Below are positions 44,843 to 54,646 of a stretch of DNA of 64,000 bases, piece by piece. The position numbers were made by a program, and so were the translations under genes. The number at the start of each line of letters is the position of its first letter. Positions within the stretch are counted from its first letter, which is position 1. The notes beneath the pieces were generated by a model. The model was not told the DNA's origin. It searched no databases and saw nothing but the letters and a program-made list of their open reading frames with translations. Source of the DNA: Flavobacteriaceae bacterium (GTDB lineage: Bacteria; Bacteroidota; Bacteroidia; Flavobacteriales; Flavobacteriaceae); the NCBI GenBank assembly GCA_018402135.1, contig JAGYJF010000002.1, positions 310,001 to 374,000 on the forward strand, written 5' to 3'.

Positions 44843-45277
44843 CTACTGTATGGTTTTAATACCAAACTGATCAACTATAAATTTTTCACCGTCAAAAGAT
44901 AATGTCAAACTTAAAGTTTCCCAAGCTGTGCCTTCAATACCCTTTAATTCTACACCCTTATTCGTTTTGGTGATGGTGAATAAAAAATCGGCTAGGGCGG
45001 CATCTTTTGTAGGAGATACTTGGTCTAAATCGGTCATGCCATATTCGTCTATGGCTTGGGCTTGGTTGTTACTAAGGCGAAATGATAGTTCCTTCCAAGC
45101 TGCGCCTTCAATACTCCGCATGTTGAGCCCGGTTTTGGTATTTTCAATTACTAATTTAAAATCCTTTAAATCTCCCAGATTGGTGTTTTGAGCCATAAGT
45201 TGACTATTGCTGATGAAAATAAAGATGAAAAGTGCTATTTTAGAGATTAGTATATTTAAGTTTAAAATTGTTTTCAT
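44843..45277 (-). CDS. Secreted hypothetical protein with an internal duplication
   Basis: The 144-residue protein has a signal peptide (NILISKIALFIFIFISNSQLMAQ). The mature part is two ~48-residue copies: FKLVIENTKTGLNMRSIEG-A-AWKELSFRL and FLFTITKTNKGVELKGIEG-T-AWETLSLTL, each followed by a short D-E/Q-Y/F-G-M/I segment. I do not recognise the family. It is convergent with the pyruvate-kinase-like gene, 5 bp between stops. Upstream on the minus strand TATCTTTA resembles a -7 element. Confidence 0.65.
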   Translation of the reverse strand: MKTILNLNILISKIALFIFIFISNSQLMAQNTNLGDLKDFKLVIENTKTGLNMRSIEGAAWKELSFRLSNNQAQAIDEYGMTDLDQVSPTKDAALADFLFTITKTNKGVELKGIEGTAWETLSLTLSFDGEKFIVDQFGIKTIQ

Positions 45278-45519
45278 AAATGTAGGTTTAAATTTTTTTT
45301 ATTTAAAGATACAAAAACTTTTGAATTGACAGACAGCGACTAGTATGTAACTAAAAATCATTTCAAACCGAATGAAGTGTATTATATTTAAATATCCTTT
45401 AGAAGCCTTGTCGCAACTTGTTAAATATGCATTTCAAAAACTCCAAACAATAAGACTATATTTTTTGTAATTTTAACTTTTATCGTAAAACTCTTAATTC
45501 TGAAAACAAAACAAATATC

Positions 45520-47946
45520 ATGAAGCACTTCAAACTCTTTGCCCTACTACTACTGGCACCTCTTTTTACTTTGGCCCAGCTAGACCTTAGCTACCAAACC
45601 CCACACGATAATATTAAAAGTCTCGCCGATGCCTCAATGCCACCAGGCATTAGTATCAATAACGACGGTACCAAAGCGCTGCTGCTATACCGCGACCAGT
45701 ATAAAACCATCGCCGAGTTGTCTGAAACCGAACTTCGCCTAGGTGGTCTGCGCATCAATCCAGTTACAAATATTTCTAGTAGAGCGCGCTATAGTACCAA
45801 TCTTGAATTGTTCGACCCAAAAAACAAAACAACTTCCAAGATTGCCAATATGCCAGCCAACCCAAGTATTGCCAATACCAGTTGGTCGCCTAAACAAAAC
45901 TATATTGCATTTACCAATACTACTGCCACAGGTGTGGAGTTGTGGGTAATTGATTACGCCACGAAAAGCGCCAAAAAGCTAACAGATGCAAACCTAAATG
46001 CCAATATTGGTGGCGCCATGACTTGGATGCCAGATGAAAGTGGTTTACTTATTCAAACACTGCCTAACAATCGACCTAAACTGATAGACACCTCTGTGAA
46101 TATTCCTAAAGGACCAACCATTTCAGTGAATGAAGCGGGACAAAAAGCACAAAATCGTACCTATCAAGATTTGCTTCAAAATAAAGCTGATGAAACCAAT
46201 TTTGAAACACTGGTCACCAGCGAAATTTATAAAGTTGATTTAAGCGGAACCACTACTCTATGGAAAACAGCTGGAATGTACTCAGGGATGTCCTTTTCGC
46301 CTGATGGTAATTATATTTTGGTATCTGAAATCAAAAAACCCTTCTCTTATATTGTGCCTTACTCTAGATTTCCTACCACTTATACGGTTTACAATCTAAA
46401 TGCCAAACCAGTAAAAGTTGTAACCGAAGTACCACTTATTGAAGAACTTCCACAAGGTTTTATGGCCACGCGCACCGGCATCCGAAACATCGGCTGGCGT
46501 AACGATCAGGCCGCTACCTTGTATTGGGTAGAAGCCTTAGATGGTGGCGATCCTGAAACCGACGTGGCTTTTAGAGATGAAGTATTTCAATTGAAAGCAC
46601 CTTTTAATGAAGAAAAATCTTCGCTTGCAAAAACCAAATTGCGTTATGCTGGAATTACTTGGGGTACAGATCAGGTAGCTGTGCTGTACGAACGCTGGTG
46701 GAACACAAGAACTTCAAGAACCTTATTTTTTAATCCGTCCAACGCTAACGAAACGCCACAACTTTTTGTAGAGCGTAATTACCAAGATACCTATAGCGAT
46801 CCTGGTAATTTTGTGACCATGCGCAACGATTATGACCAATCGGTTTTGGAGTTTTCAAAGTCAAATACAGTCATGCTTATGGGCGACGGTTATACACCCG
46901 ACGGTAAGTTGCCGTTTATTGATGAATACAACCTGAAATCTAAGTCTAAAAAGCGTTTGTACCAAAGTAAAGACGGCGACTTACTGGAAGACTTGGTCAA
47001 TATGATCGATGTTAAAAAAGGTGATGTTTTGGTAAGATTAGAAAGCGCAACACAGTTCCCTAACTACTACATGCGCAACATCAAAACCAATAAACTAGAA
47101 CAAATCACTGATTTTAACAATCCGTTTAAAGCCTTGCAAGCGGTACACAAGGAAGTGATTACCTACAAACGCGACGACGGACTCGAATTATCTGGCACCT
47201 TGTATTTGCCAGTAGGATACGACAAGGACAAAAAAGAAAAAATGCCAATGATTATGTGGGCTTATCCACGCGAATATAAAGACCGTAGCAGTGCTGCTCA
47301 GGTGACCTCAAGCTCTAAAGAGTTTACCTATCCCTACTACGGCTCCCCTATTTATTGGGTGAATCGCGGGTATGTGGTTCTAGACGATGCGGCATTTCCT
47401 ATTATAGGCGAAGGTGAAGAACAACCCAACGACAGTTTTGTAAAACAATTGGTAGGCAATGCCAAAGCTGCCATAGACGCCGTTGATGCTATGGGTTATA
47501 TAGACCGTAATCGTGTGGCTGTTGGTGGACATAGTTATGGTGCCTTTATGACTGCTAATTTGTTAAGCCATTCCGATTTGTTTGCAGCTGGTATTGCCCG
47601 CAGTGGCGCTTATAATCGAACCCTAACGCCATTCGGATTTCAAAGTGAAGAACGCAACTATTGGGAAGCACCTGAGGTGTACAACACCATGTCGCCGTTT
47701 ATGAATGCCCACAACATGAAAACACCGCTTTTATTGATTCATGGTGAAGCCGATAACAATTCCGGTACTTACCCCATGCAAAGCGAGCGCTATTTTAACG
47801 CACTAAAAGGCTTGGGAGCACCAGTAAGATTGGTCATGCTTCCAAAAGAAAGTCATGGTTATGCCGCCAAAGAAAGTATCATGCATATGCTCTGGGAACA
47901 AGACCAATGGCTGGAGACTTATGTTAAGAATAGAGTTATAGAATAA
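45520..47946 (+). CDS. Secreted S9-family peptidase (prolyl oligopeptidase/glutamyl endopeptidase-like)
   Basis: The 808-residue protein has a signal peptide (KLFALLLLAPLFTLAQ), an N-terminal beta-propeller (about 40-500) and an alpha/beta-hydrolase domain (about 540-808). The catalytic triad is visible as VGGHSYGAFMTANLL (Ser), HGEADNNSG (Asp) and ESHGYAAKES (His). It hydrolyses short peptides in the periplasm; the sequence style is close to plant glutamyl endopeptidase relatives. It is a single gene ended by a strong terminator. Confidence 0.92.
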   Translation: MKHFKLFALLLLAPLFTLAQLDLSYQTPHDNIKSLADASMPPGISINNDGTKALLLYRDQYKTIAELSETELRLGGLRINPVTNISSRARYSTNLELFDPKNKTTSKIANMPANPSIANTSWSPKQNYIAFTNTTATGVELWVIDYATKSAKKLTDANLNANIGGAMTWMPDESGLLIQTLPNNRPKLIDTSVNIPKGPTISVNEAGQKAQNRTYQDLLQNKADETNFETLVTSEIYKVDLSGTTTLWKTAGMYSGMSFSPDGNYILVSEIKKPFSYIVPYSRFPTTYTVYNLNAKPVKVVTEVPLIEELPQGFMATRTGIRNIGWRNDQAATLYWVEALDGGDPETDVAFRDEVFQLKAPFNEEKSSLAKTKLRYAGITWGTDQVAVLYERWWNTRTSRTLFFNPSNANETPQLFVERNYQDTYSDPGNFVTMRNDYDQSVLEFSKSNTVMLMGDGYTPDGKLPFIDEYNLKSKSKKRLYQSKDGDLLEDLVNMIDVKKGDVLVRLESATQFPNYYMRNIKTNKLEQITDFNNPFKALQAVHKEVITYKRDDGLELSGTLYLPVGYDKDKKEKMPMIMWAYPREYKDRSSAAQVTSSSKEFTYPYYGSPIYWVNRGYVVLDDAAFPIIGEGEEQPNDSFVKQLVGNAKAAIDAVDAMGYIDRNRVAVGGHSYGAFMTANLLSHSDLFAAGIARSGAYNRTLTPFGFQSEERNYWEAPEVYNTMSPFMNAHNMKTPLLLIHGEADNNSGTYPMQSERYFNALKGLGAPVRLVMLPKESHGYAAKESIMHMLWEQDQWLETYVKNRVIE

Positions 47947-47968
47947 TAAACTTTAAACATCTATTGAG

Positions 47969-48004
47969 AAGACCCATGGCATTTTGCTTTGGGTCTTTTT
48001 TTTG
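47969..48004 (+). terminator. Intrinsic terminator after the S9 peptidase gene
   Basis: AAGACCCA (47969-47976) pairs with TGGGTCTT (47990-47997), followed by a run of T. It lies 22 bp after the stop codon. Confidence 0.8.
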
Positions 48005-48245
48005 ATGATTATTTGCTGTATTTCTTTTGTTTCATCCTTAAAAAATAAACGCACCACCCCATCCAAAAAAACATACTGTGGCAATAGTTAGCGGAACCCT
48101 TGGAAATGTTTGTTCCCACCGTTGGGAATCTTTATCGGAACTGTATCGATTATGAAGTGTTATAAATAGTTTGATATACAGTAGTTTGAAAACTATTTTA
48201 TTGCTGTTAATTTAATAAGGTTTAGAACGAAGCAGTGCATCACAC

Positions 48246-49301
48246 TTATTCATTCAAAAGTTCTGAAATAAACTTAAGCTTCTTAGTTTTGCTTGCTAAA
48301 ATTTTAAGGAGGCTAACTAAAGGTATAAAGAGTATCATGCCAGCTGCTCCCCATAATAGTCCGCCTAAAATAATCATGATAAACATGATAAGAATATTGA
48401 CTTGCAATTGCTTGCCAATAATGTAAGGAAAAATGAGATAAGCCTCAAGTAGTTGTACAATAGCAAACCATATAATAATGGCAATAGGATACCAAACAGA
48501 GTCATAAGTGATCCATGCAACCGTAATGGGTAATAATGAGGCTATCATAATCCCTACATAAGGAATAAATGTAAAAACAGAAACGATAAAACCAAAGATT
48601 ATTGGGTTTGGCACACCAATAATAGCCAAACCAATACTATTAAGTACGCCAACTATAAGGTAAATAAGTATTGTTCCTTTTATAAAAGCATAGTAGGTTT
48701 TAATAGTTTCAGTAATGATTTCGTAAAGGTCGTTGCGGTTATCTAAGGGAAATAAATTATAGAGCGCCTTCACTAATTTATGGCGGTACATCAAAATCAG
48801 ATAAGCAAAAATAGGAATCATAATAACAAAGAAAACGCTCGCCGAAATGGACGAAACAGTTCCACCAGAAAGCATTAATAAATCGCTGCCTAAACTATCC
48901 GTAAAATTTTGAAAGATTTCTGTGTGTTTTTCAGCACTTAACCCCAAGGTTTCATATAATAAAAGGTTTAACTGATCTAATAAACTTTGTAATTTTAATT
49001 TGATGTTTTCGAGCTGGCTGCTAAGGTTTAGCACATAGGATAGTAATACGTAGCCAAGTGCTATCACTAAAAAAATAAGCGAGAAAAAAGGTATTGCTAT
49101 GGTAAGCGATTTGTGAATCCCTTTACGCTCCAACCATTTACAAAACGGATATAACACAATGCTAATTAAAAACGCAAAACCCAAGGAAATAAATAAGGGC
49201 TTTCCTATGTACAATATCAAGACGGTCAACACTATGAATTCAAGAAGTACTACAGTACTTTTGATCTTGCTTAACAAAGTTGAAACTGTTTGCCTTCTCA
49301 T
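48246..49301 (-). CDS. AI-2E family (YdiK/PerM-type) membrane protein
   Basis: I choose ATG 49301 (MRRQTVSTLLSKIKS); the ATG at 49328 adds nine residues overlapping a promoter-like TTATTTG. The ~351-residue protein has two N-terminal helices, a KFxxW-type gap (PFCKWLERKG), an amphipathic periplasmic or cytoplasmic segment (about 85-140) and five or six C-terminal helices with IVGVLNSIGLAIIGVPNPI and FIPYVGIMIASLLP, both typical of the family. Members export AI-2 or act as antiporters; the substrate here is unknown. Confidence 0.85.
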   Translation of the reverse strand: MRRQTVSTLLSKIKSTVVLLEFIVLTVLILYIGKPLFISLGFAFLISIVLYPFCKWLERKGIHKSLTIAIPFFSLIFLVIALGYVLLSYVLNLSSQLENIKLKLQSLLDQLNLLLYETLGLSAEKHTEIFQNFTDSLGSDLLMLSGGTVSSISASVFFVIMIPIFAYLILMYRHKLVKALYNLFPLDNRNDLYEIITETIKTYYAFIKGTILIYLIVGVLNSIGLAIIGVPNPIIFGFIVSVFTFIPYVGIMIASLLPITVAWITYDSVWYPIAIIIWFAIVQLLEAYLIFPYIIGKQLQVNILIMFIMIILGGLLWGAAGMILFIPLVSLLKILASKTKKLKFISELLNE

Positions 49302-49606
49302 ACAGTTAAGGTACAAATAATTCCTCAATTATTAAAAGAAACAGGCAATAAGATGAGCGTTAAAGGTTGCTTATAATAGGAGTAAAACAGACTCCTAAAC
49401 CATGCCGGAATAATATATGGCAACTTTGATTACCCTGTTTGCCTTGCTATTCGCACGGGTACACAACGACCAAAACCCGACTACAAAACTATCACTTAAA
49501 TAGCATCATTAATTAAACTATAATTAATAACTAGCATCTTGTGCACACCCAAAATAATTTAGTTAAATTATATAGAAACATTTCGGGTTTATCGACGTCT
49601 AAATAG

Positions 49607-49614
49607 TATCTTTG
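49607..49614 (+). promoter_or_regulatory. -7 element TATCTTTG of the lemA-M48 operon
   Basis: TATCTTTG is an exact match, 36 bp upstream of the lemA ATG at 49651. The rest of 49302-49606 shows no gene. Confidence 0.55.
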
Positions 49615-49650
49615 AGATTAACACGTTAAATCAACTTAAAACACACTTAT

Positions 49651-50214
49651 ATGACATTTTTATTTATTATTATTGGAATTATCGCTGTACTGGTAATCTG
49701 GTTGGTTGCTATTTACAACGCTTTGGTGAGTTTAAGAAACCACCGCGAAAATGCTTTTGCTGATATTGACGTGCAGTTAAAGCAACGTCACGATCTTATA
49801 CCACAATTACTTGGCGCCGTTAAAGGCTATATGGAACACGAGAGAGGCACACTCGAATCAGTTACCAATGCCAGAACACGTGCTATCAACGCCACCGGCA
49901 TTAATGAAAAAATTGCAGCCGAACAAGAGCTCGGAACGGCCTTAAAAGGCTTAAATATTCAGGTAGAAGCTTATCCGGACTTAAAGGCAAGTCAGAATTT
50001 TATGCAATTGCAAACTGAAATATCTGATATAGAAAATAAATTAGCAGCCGTTCGTAGATTTTTTAATTCGGCTACCAAAGAACTTAATATTGCAGTTCAA
50101 AAATTCCCAAATGCCATTTTTGCTGGTATGTTTGGCTTTAAAACCGAACCTATGTTCGACTTAGGTCAAGCCCAAAGAGTTGAGTTAGATAAGGCGCCTG
50201 AAATTAAATTTTAA
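49651..50214 (+). CDS. LemA-family membrane protein (module 1)
   Basis: The 187-residue protein has one N-terminal helix (FLFIIIGIIAVLVIWLVAIYNALV) and the LemA coiled-coil body: FADIDVQLKQRHDLIPQLLGAVKGYMEHE, LGTALKGLNIQVEAYPDLKASQNFMQLQ, then LNIAVQKFPNAIFAGMFGF. LemA proteins are envelope proteins of uncertain function that usually travel with M48 peptidases or DUF2207/TPM proteins. The M48 gene follows by 3 bp. Confidence 0.9.
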   Translation: MTFLFIIIGIIAVLVIWLVAIYNALVSLRNHRENAFADIDVQLKQRHDLIPQLLGAVKGYMEHERGTLESVTNARTRAINATGINEKIAAEQELGTALKGLNIQVEAYPDLKASQNFMQLQTEISDIENKLAAVRRFFNSATKELNIAVQKFPNAIFAGMFGFKTEPMFDLGQAQRVELDKAPEIKF

Positions 50215-50217
50215 TAC

Positions 50218-51165
50218 GTGAAATTCGTTGGAATTCAGAATCAAATTCGCAGAAATAATCAGAAATCGGTACTTCTGCTCATTGCCTTTCCGTTATTAAT
50301 TTTAGCGGCAGTATTTGCTGTGGTTTATTTTCTGAGTTATGATGAATTGGGTAATGCCAATCCCGATAAGGCTATTGATCTTTTTGTTGGTGCCATTCCT
50401 TTTGTAATCATCGTTGTTTTGGTGTGGTTTCTGATAGCCTATTTTGCGCATGGTAAAATGATTGCGCTAGCCACAGGTGCCAAAACGCTGGAGCGCAAAT
50501 CCAACATGCGCGTTTACAACCTGGTTGAAAATCTCTGCATGAGCGTGGGTATGACCATGCCTAAAATTCAAATTATTGACAGTATGGCGCTCAATGCTTA
50601 TGCTAGTGGGCTTAAAGAAAAGGATTATACCGTTACCCTTACCCGTGGCATTATTGAAAGTCTTAACGACGACGAACTTGAAGGCGTTATAGCCCACGAG
50701 TTGATGCACATTCGCAATAAAGATGTGCGGTTATTGGTGGTAAGTATCATATTTGTAGGCATATTTGCATTTGTAGTACAAATCGCTTTTAGAAGTTTTC
50801 TTTATGGTGGCTTGGGCGGTGGACGTAATAACCGCGACTCTGGTAAATTGATGATTTTAATTCTTGTAGTATCGGCGATTGCCTATTTGTTTTCTTTATT
50901 ATTTAAGTTTTCCTTAAGTAGAAAAAGAGAGTATATGGCCGATAGTGGTGCTGCAGAAATGACGCGAAAGCCATGGGCATTGGCTTCGGCCTTAAAAAAA
51001 ATAGCACCCAACCATCATGTAGAAACCAAGAGCGAAGAGGTGCAACAACTCTTTATTGAAAACACGCCTAAAGATACCTCAGCTAATTTGTTCGGCAATA
51101 TTGGCGGACTTTTCACAACCCATCCACCTATTGAAAAACGTATTCAGTTTTTAGAGCAGTTTTAA
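50218..51165 (+). CDS. M48-family membrane metallopeptidase (HtpX-like)
   Basis: The 315-residue protein starts at GTG 50218, three bases after the lemA stop. Two N-terminal helices (about 20-40 and 58-80) precede the zinc motif VIAHELMHIRNKD (HExxH near residue 160); another helical pair surrounds 175-235, and the third zinc ligand Glu is likely in KREYMADSGAAEM. It degrades membrane or misfolded proteins from the cytoplasmic face. LemA pairing is usual for this subgroup. Confidence 0.9.
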   Translation: MKFVGIQNQIRRNNQKSVLLLIAFPLLILAAVFAVVYFLSYDELGNANPDKAIDLFVGAIPFVIIVVLVWFLIAYFAHGKMIALATGAKTLERKSNMRVYNLVENLCMSVGMTMPKIQIIDSMALNAYASGLKEKDYTVTLTRGIIESLNDDELEGVIAHELMHIRNKDVRLLVVSIIFVGIFAFVVQIAFRSFLYGGLGGGRNNRDSGKLMILILVVSAIAYLFSLLFKFSLSRKREYMADSGAAEMTRKPWALASALKKIAPNHHVETKSEEVQQLFIENTPKDTSANLFGNIGGLFTTHPPIEKRIQFLEQF

Positions 51166-51268
51166 GAATTCTTCAGTTTTTATAAACCACTACCGAACGC
51201 AATCGAAGATATTCAGCAATTGGCAGTCAGCGAAGCAAATGCATCGCATAGGCATTATTGTAGCACCG

Positions 51269-52957
51269 CTACCAGCCACCACCGCCACCGCCTCCGCCGC
51301 CTCCGCCAGAGGAACCACCACCGCCACTACCCGATGAACTACCTGGAGGAGATGAGGCTGCGGAAATAGCAGTAGAAAAACTTTTACCCATATCACTACT
51401 AAAGCGTGAAGGAGAAAACGCCATGCCTACTGCAGCGCCCGTGTACCACGACGGACTGTAGCTTTGTGTTTCTTGTAAGGATTTTGTAAGAGCATTCTCG
51501 AATTTTTTCCCCCATTTGTTTTCAACGCCTAGCGCTATGGCATAAGGCAATAAGGCTTCAAATCGTTCTGGGGTAATTTCGGGTTCGTGCAAGGCGTCTA
51601 ATTGCTTTTGCTCTGCTACATCGATGTACATTTTAAAGCCTTCTATTTCATCCATCACTGCCCTACCCTTTACAGTGGGGGCTTTGATAAGATAGGTAAA
51701 TATGGCAATCAAAATAACCATCACAATCATAAAAAGAATGGGAATCAAAGGTGATGGCGATACTATAAAAGCAAACACTACCAAAACAACTGATACGATC
51801 ATTCCCTTGGTAAGGTGATTGTAATTAAAATTAAAATAAGTGGGTTTTAAATGTTTCTTGATGGCATTATAGCAATGGGTTTTTGCTTTGGTAAAGGTTG
51901 CGTGGTTCTTATTATCGAGATCAATGGTGTCTCCTTTAGAAAATAAAGTGGTTGCCATGGCTTTTTCATCTTCGGTTAAAGTACTGGTATCCTCTGAAAT
52001 CCTTTCCAAACTATATTTCTTTTTTAAGTAGCTAATTTTGATATGCCCTTTAATTGCCAAGCTCACAATGGTAGCTGTTACCATGCGCTGAGTCAAACGA
52101 AACACGTGAAGTATTGCAATATCGCCTGGACTAAAACCTGCTGGCGGATCAAATAAAGGAATGATGGTTCCTTTTGGTGGATCTACACCCACTTTTTTCC
52201 AAGCCTTGTAATAGATTGAAGTCACAAAAAACAGTCCCAATAGCACAAACAGCACATGGAAGTTATCTTTAAAAAATGTCCATAATTTTGATGCTGTGCT
52301 CGGCTCTTTCACCAAACCTTTAGGCCAAGCTACGGCAAAAGTGAGTTGCTCTTTGGGCATTAAAACGCGAGTGGTTGTAATTTTCACGAGGTTGTTATTG
52401 GTGCTGATGTCACAGTCGCAAATTGTGGAGCCTGCAAAACCTGTAAACGCATCCATTTGAACCACGTTGGCTCCGTATGGCAATTCGATAGATACACTGG
52501 CCTCCTCTATCGGAAACAACCAATCGCCGCCTATGGCATTGAAATACAATTCGTCGTAATTTTTAAAAAATCCGATTTGTTGGGTTGTTTTATACACTAT
52601 GGTGTATGCGTATTCTCCGGGTGATAGTAAGGTGTTTTTATCGCCAATATATACGATGGTTCCGTTACCTTTTGATTCGGTAAAAAACGGTTCTGGATTG
52701 CCATTTTTTAGCACTTCAACAACCTCAAAGCCAACATTAAACCGTGTACCGAGTTTGTCTTTGTACTTTGTGGGGAAAGTGCGGTAAATACCGCGTTGTA
52801 TATCTTGGCCTTCAGCTTTCACAGTAATAGCTTCTTGAACCAATAAATCGCCAGATGCTTCCACGGTAATTTGCGTATGGTAAGACAAAATGCGTTCCTG
52901 TGCTAAACCGTTACTCAGGCAAAACACAATTACTAAAAAAGATAATACTTTTTTCAT
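51269..52957 (-). CDS. DUF2207 membrane protein with Gly-rich C-terminus
   Basis: The 562-residue protein has a signal peptide (VLSFLVIVFCLSNGLAQ), an extracytoplasmic DUF2207 beta domain (about 20-225), a helix near 230-250 (HVLFVLLGLFFVTSIYY), a cytoplasmic part with GFSPGDIAILHVFRLTQRMV, and a helical pair near 385-430. It ends in a serine/glycine run closing with G-G-W, typical of DUF2207 and TPM-type proteins. The function is unknown. A LemA gene lies 10 bp upstream, so they form a second LemA module convergent with the first. Confidence 0.88.
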   Translation of the reverse strand: MKKVLSFLVIVFCLSNGLAQERILSYHTQITVEASGDLLVQEAITVKAEGQDIQRGIYRTFPTKYKDKLGTRFNVGFEVVEVLKNGNPEPFFTESKGNGTIVYIGDKNTLLSPGEYAYTIVYKTTQQIGFFKNYDELYFNAIGGDWLFPIEEASVSIELPYGANVVQMDAFTGFAGSTICDCDISTNNNLVKITTTRVLMPKEQLTFAVAWPKGLVKEPSTASKLWTFFKDNFHVLFVLLGLFFVTSIYYKAWKKVGVDPPKGTIIPLFDPPAGFSPGDIAILHVFRLTQRMVTATIVSLAIKGHIKISYLKKKYSLERISEDTSTLTEDEKAMATTLFSKGDTIDLDNKNHATFTKAKTHCYNAIKKHLKPTYFNFNYNHLTKGMIVSVVLVVFAFIVSPSPLIPILFMIVMVILIAIFTYLIKAPTVKGRAVMDEIEGFKMYIDVAEQKQLDALHEPEITPERFEALLPYAIALGVENKWGKKFENALTKSLQETQSYSPSWYTGAAVGMAFSPSRFSSDMGKSFSTAISAASSPPGSSSGSGGGGSSGGGGGGGGGGGW

Positions 52958-52967
52958 CGTTTAGATT

Positions 52968-53516
52968 TTAAAAGTTTACATCTGGAACCGCGCGTTCGGT
53001 TTGGTTGGTGATATCAAAAAAGTCTTTTGTGGTGTGATTTGATGCTTTAGCCACGAACATCGATGGGAATTGTTCAATAAGAATGTTGTAATTGCGCACG
53101 CTTCCGTTGTAATATCTACGGGCGCGTTGCAAATCATTTTCAACAGCCGACAACTCTTTTTGAAGCTCCAAGAAGTTTTGATTGGCTTTTAATTCAGGAT
53201 AATTTTCAACCACAACAAACAAGCTGCCTAAGGCTTTGGAAAGACCTATTTCGGCAGCTTCCTGATCTTTTACATTATGGGCATTGATACCTTGGGTGCG
53301 TAATTGAGTGATGCTTTCAAACAGGTTTTTTTCATGCGAAGCGTAGCCTTGTACTACTTTTACAATATTAGGAATCAAGTCGTGTCGCTTCTGCAATTGT
53401 ACATCAATGCCGCTCCATGCTTCGTTAACCATAGTTCGCAACTTAATAAGAGTGTTATAGATATAAACTAAATACACAATGATAAGGATAATTAGGGAAA
53501 TGATGATAACGCTCAT
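52968..53516 (-). CDS. LemA-family membrane protein (module 2)
   Basis: The 182-residue protein has an N-terminal helix (IIISLIILIIVYLVYIYNTLI) and the LemA body: WSGIDVQLQKRHDLIPNIVKVV, LGSLFVVVENYPELKANQNFLELQ and YNILIEQFPSMFVAKASN. It is clearly paralogous to the LemA at 49651 (shared ID-VQL-K-RHDLIP and YP-LKA-QNF signatures). It is co-oriented with and 10 bp upstream of DUF2207. The PLDc_N gene is further downstream in the minus-strand direction of the previous unit. Confidence 0.9.
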   Translation of the reverse strand: MSVIIISLIILIIVYLVYIYNTLIKLRTMVNEAWSGIDVQLQKRHDLIPNIVKVVQGYASHEKNLFESITQLRTQGINAHNVKDQEAAEIGLSKALGSLFVVVENYPELKANQNFLELQKELSAVENDLQRARRYYNGSVRNYNILIEQFPSMFVAKASNHTTKDFFDITNQTERAVPDVNF

Positions 53517-53654
53517 AATTAGAATTCTATAAAGGAAGTATAAAGGTATTGATTTTTATCTACCGCCGCTAGCGATAAAATTTATTACTTAAGAGGTGTG
53601 CCTTAAAGGTGATTAATATAAAAATGCTGAATCTCCCTTAAAGACTTAGAGATG

Positions 53655-53858
53655 CTATTTAATTTTATAGTCCCTTCCAATTAAGAAATACATCAACGCC
53701 CCAAAAAACCCTATAAATATTACAACCAATAGCCATATTATTTTGTGATTTCCTTTAAATTGATGTTTTACAATATCAATAATTGCAATGAGCGATGGTA
53801 ATAATCCGAGAGCAATTAATACCAATTGCCAAGCTCCGATTCCTAAAATTTGAGTCAT
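53655..53858 (-). CDS. Small membrane protein, PLDc_N (phospholipase D N-terminal-like) domain
   Basis: The 67-residue protein has two membrane helices (about 9-27 and 40-59) with the short loop DIVKHQFKGNHKIIW. The end FFGALMYFLIGRDYK matches the PLDc_N domain found at the front of cardiolipin synthases, here as a stand-alone protein, a common form in Flavobacteriaceae. Function unknown. No catalytic HKD motif is present. Confidence 0.8.
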   Translation of the reverse strand: MTQILGIGAWQLVLIALGLLPSLIAIIDIVKHQFKGNHKIIWLLVVIFIGFFGALMYFLIGRDYKIK

Positions 53859-53952
53859 AATTGATGATTTAAAAGGTGTTAGATGTGTAAATCCTAAAAT
53901 TAAGGAAATTTAACACATGTCATCATGTTTTTAAAGAATCACCTAAATAAAC

Positions 53953-54579
53953 TTAAATTTTGTTCGCGCACGTATGGTTATAATAATCAACAATCTCTGC
54001 TATAGTAGATGATTGTTTTTGGCTGATGTGCTGTTGCAAATTTGGGCAGTCATTAAAATAAGTCGTTAAGGTTTTTCTTTTAATTCCAAACAGGCCTTGA
54101 GTGGCTCTTATAAAATACAAATCGTTTTCTCTTTTGAGTAAATCTGCCTGCATCAATAGTGACTCACCCTGCTCAAACCATTCTAATTGGTAATGACTGA
54201 GTACGCCTTGGTGTATAACTTTTAAAAAATGGTAATCGCCCTTTTGCGCAGTGATGTTATATTTAGGATTAAGTAATAATATCTTTTCAGAAGATTGACT
54301 TAACCAAAAGCCCTCATACGCAATATTTTCAGCCTTAAAGGACTTTACCTTTTTTTGGCTGTATTTTTTGGTTTTACCTTTATCATCTATAATTCTAAGT
54401 TTTTTATAGAATGAGTAATTAAAGCCCTTTCTATTAATATAATTAACCGTTCCATAAATTGTATCTCGATCATGCAGTACAAGATAATCTTTGGCTTCGT
54501 CAGTTTGCGTCAATGCCAAATGTGGTATTAAAAGTCCTATCAAGATAAATAACAATTCTAAATTTTTAATATTTTTCAT
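53953..54579 (-). CDS. Secreted hypothetical protein
   Basis: The ~208-residue protein has a signal peptide (NLELLFILIGLLIPHLALTQ). An ATG one codon earlier (54582) is also possible. The mature part starts DYLVLHDRDTIYGTVNYINR and contains FYKKLRIIDDKGKTKKYSQKKVKSFKAENI, a pattern often seen in Bacteroidota outer-envelope proteins with RDT-I-GT-V starts. It ends with the Cys-containing TYFNDCPNLQQHI. I do not recognise a defined family. Single gene. Confidence 0.7.
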   Translation of the reverse strand: MKNIKNLELLFILIGLLIPHLALTQTDEAKDYLVLHDRDTIYGTVNYINRKGFNYSFYKKLRIIDDKGKTKKYSQKKVKSFKAENIAYEGFWLSQSSEKILLLNPKYNITAQKGDYHFLKVIHQGVLSHYQLEWFEQGESLLMQADLLKRENDLYFIRATQGLFGIKRKTLTTYFNDCPNLQQHISQKQSSTIAEIVDYYNHTCANKI

Positions 54580-54646
54580 CAATATAAACTATTAAATAAA
54601 GTTTATTGCTTCTGGTAACTCGCCAAACGCTAGCTAATAACCTCAA

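Noticed and set aside
51190-51396. Minus-strand Val/Ala-rich frame overlapping the DUF2207 end
   Set aside because: It is a frame-shifted reading of the Gly-codon run of DUF2207.
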